Shown here: positions 5,340 to 6,495 of the stretch, one piece after another | How positions within the stretch are numbered: the stretch's first letter is position 1 | Layout of the letters: each line of letters starts with the position of its first letter | Source: Verrucomicrobiota bacterium | GTDB lineage: Bacteria; Verrucomicrobiota; Verrucomicrobiia; Limisphaerales; UBA1100 | DNA length: 6,495 nucleotides | Direction of reading: 5' to 3' | Assembly (NCBI GenBank): GCA_015660155.1 | Contig: DQLO01000195.1 | Coordinates: 1 to 6,495, forward strand | Made by a program: the position numbers and the translations under genes | The notes under the pieces: model-generated | Told to the model about the DNA's origin: nothing | Databases searched by the model: none | Seen by the model: only the letters and a program-made list of their open reading frames with translations

Positions 5340-6233
5340 CTATTTTTTGGCGGCTTTATCGAGGGCCGCGCGCTCTTTGTCGGTGAGACTGTCCATTCCT
5401 TTTTCAGAAATCTTGTCTAGAATGGAATCAATGTTTTCCTCCACGAACTCCACTTTGCGGGCTTTGCGCCGCGATTGGCCCCGTGGATAAGCCCTCGCGC
5501 CACCATCGATGGTGACTACTTTGCGCTCTTTCCAACGCTCGGAAATGCGTTGCCACCATGGCTCCGCGCCCGCAAAAGTGCCACCCTGCACAAAGGCAAA
5601 AATGAAAAGCACCCCGCCCAGCAATCCACCCAAGTGCGCGCCATGCGCAACATGGACCCCGGACGCGCCCAAATCTTGCCGCTGAGTTAGCACCCCGAGA
5701 AAACCAATGACCGCCAAGGCGATGAGTAAATATTTTGCGCGAATGCGCACGGGAATAATGAACATCAACAGAATGGTCATTTCGCGATTCCACTGCAAAA
5801 CCGCAAAGGCCGCGATGAGGCCGAAGACGCCGGCGGATGCGCCGACCACGCCGCCAGTTGGGTTGATGTTTGCCCATGCTAAACCGCATTGGATCAAACC
5901 GCCGACGATACCGGAAAGCAAATATAGAGAAAGGAGACGCCGTTTCCCGAGCGCCTCTTCAATGGGTTTACCAATCATCCAAATCATCAGGCAGTTAATG
6001 ATGATGTGGAACAGATCGCCGTGCAGAAACTGGAAGGTCAACAGTTGATAGACATGACCCTGTTTCAAGAATTCCGGATACAGCGCGAGGTTTGAGTAAA
6101 ACCCTTTTACTGTGTACTGCAAAATAAAGCAGAGCACGTTGACAATGATGAGCCATCCCCACATCGGGGTGCCGCCGCGCGCGGTTTCCGGCTGCCAATC
6201 CGGCTCGCGCATATATGACCTGTCATCAAGCAC
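5340..6233 (-). CDS. Rhomboid family intramembrane serine protease
   Basis: Membrane protease that cleaves transmembrane segments of other proteins; its substrate cannot be told from sequence. The 297-residue protein has a short cytosolic N-terminus, a first membrane helix at about 25-40, and a six-helix rhomboid core to about 217. Visible active-site features are HGDLFHIIIN (71-80), whose His76 and Asn80 match the GlpG oxyanion residues H150 and N154, GASAGVFG with nucleophile Ser133, and GAHLGGLLGG with the catalytic His200. The last 80 residues form a charged soluble tail containing ILDKISEKGMDSLTDKER (271-288), a C-terminal motif I recall from rhomboids of Bacteroidetes and Verrucomicrobia. 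The start is taken as GTG 6233, three bases after the upstream stop, because DDRSYMR looks like the usual N-terminus in these groups. ATG 6212, preceded by AGGT, is the alternative and gives 290 residues. Confidence 0.93.
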   Translation of the reverse strand: MLDDRSYMREPDWQPETARGGTPMWGWLIIVNVLCFILQYTVKGFYSNLALYPEFLKQGHVYQLLTFQFLHGDLFHIIINCLMIWMIGKPIEEALGKRRLLSLYLLSGIVGGLIQCGLAWANINPTGGVVGASAGVFGLIAAFAVLQWNREMTILLMFIIPVRIRAKYLLIALAVIGFLGVLTQRQDLGASGVHVAHGAHLGGLLGGVLFIFAFVQGGTFAGAEPWWQRISERWKERKVVTIDGGARAYPRGQSRRKARKVEFVEENIDSILDKISEKGMDSLTDKERAALDKAAKK

Positions 6234-6236
6234 GCG

Positions 6237-6495
6237 TTACTTTAACGCAGCCAGCTCGGTTTGCACCAGTTCAATCAGCGGCTTGAATGCTTCGGTGTCA
6301 AAGCTGAAGGGCGCCCCTGCCGCTTGGAACAATTCCGGCAATGGCCGCGAGCCGCCCAGCGCGAGGGCTTTTTTGTAGTTAGACAGCGCTTTGGCGCGAT
6401 CGCCTTTGCTGTTTTTCCAAACCCACAACGCGCCAAGCTGCGCGATGCCATATTCGATATAATAAAACGGGATGAGAAAAATGTGCAGCTGCCGA
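6237..6495 (-). CDS. M3 family oligoendopeptidase, C-terminal end (5' part outside window)
   Basis: Only the last 85 residues are inside the window; the gene enters from the right edge. The segment HIFLIPFYYIEYGIAQLGAL (fragment residues 4-23) is characteristic of the C-terminal catalytic lobe of M3 zinc oligopeptidases of the PepF kind, where the His and Tyr residues line the active site downstream of the HEXXH helix. It is followed by WKNSKGDRAKALSNYKKALALGGSRPLPELF, also typical of the family's end. The HEXXH motif itself is not in the window. These enzymes degrade short peptides in the cytoplasm. The TAA stop is three bases before the rhomboid GTG start, so the two genes are probably co-transcribed. 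I withhold the symbol pepF because the fragment is short. Confidence 0.88.
   Translation of the reverse strand, partial: RQLHIFLIPFYYIEYGIAQLGALWVWKNSKGDRAKALSNYKKALALGGSRPLPELFQAAGAPFSFDTEAFKPLIELVQTELAALK

Overview
The window is a compact stretch of bacterial chromosome with almost no non-coding DNA; the longest gap between genes is about 90 bases. It carries mostly housekeeping genes and no phage, IS, CRISPR, tRNA or rRNA sequence that I can see. Gene content, protein style and a palindromic intergenic element (which in one frame reads SRAERLRRG) suggest a verrucomicrobial or related PVC-group bacterium. That placement is inference from recall, not from a search.

Layout: (1) the 3' half of thrS (threonyl-tRNA synthetase) enters from the left on +, followed by rpmB (ribosomal protein L28) with its own probable promoter, a clear ribosome binding site and a strong terminator. 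(2) On the - strand, converging on rpmB, lie rpoZ (RNA polymerase omega) then smpB (trans-translation factor). A terminator-like hairpin between them ends exactly at the smpB ATG. (3) Divergent from rpoZ on + is ispA-type polyprenyl diphosphate synthase; the 90-base gap between them can hold two back-to-back promoters. (4) The rest is a - strand run, transcribed right to left: the 3' end of an M3-family oligopeptidase, a rhomboid intramembrane protease, purB (adenylosuccinate lyase), a 100-residue hypothetical protein translationally coupled to purB by a TGATG overlap, and a DUF6036-like nucleotidyltransferase that appears to have lost its N-terminus. Its stop codon overlaps the ispA stop codon.

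How it fits together: thrS, rpmB, smpB and purB serve translation, ribosome rescue and purine synthesis, rpoZ serves transcription and ispA serves isoprenoid synthesis. The only accessory-looking part is the small pair behind purB (3143-3951). It resembles a two-gene module (short partner plus nucleotidyltransferase, possibly toxin-antitoxin-like) whose junction has been invaded by a hairpin-rich repeat.

I do not see a complete new system. The items most worth checking are the repeat-interrupted nucleotidyltransferase module, the terminator abutting smpB, and the lack of Shine-Dalgarno sequences at several starts that instead have promoter-like hexamers only 6-12 bases upstream (possible leaderless or near-leaderless mRNAs).
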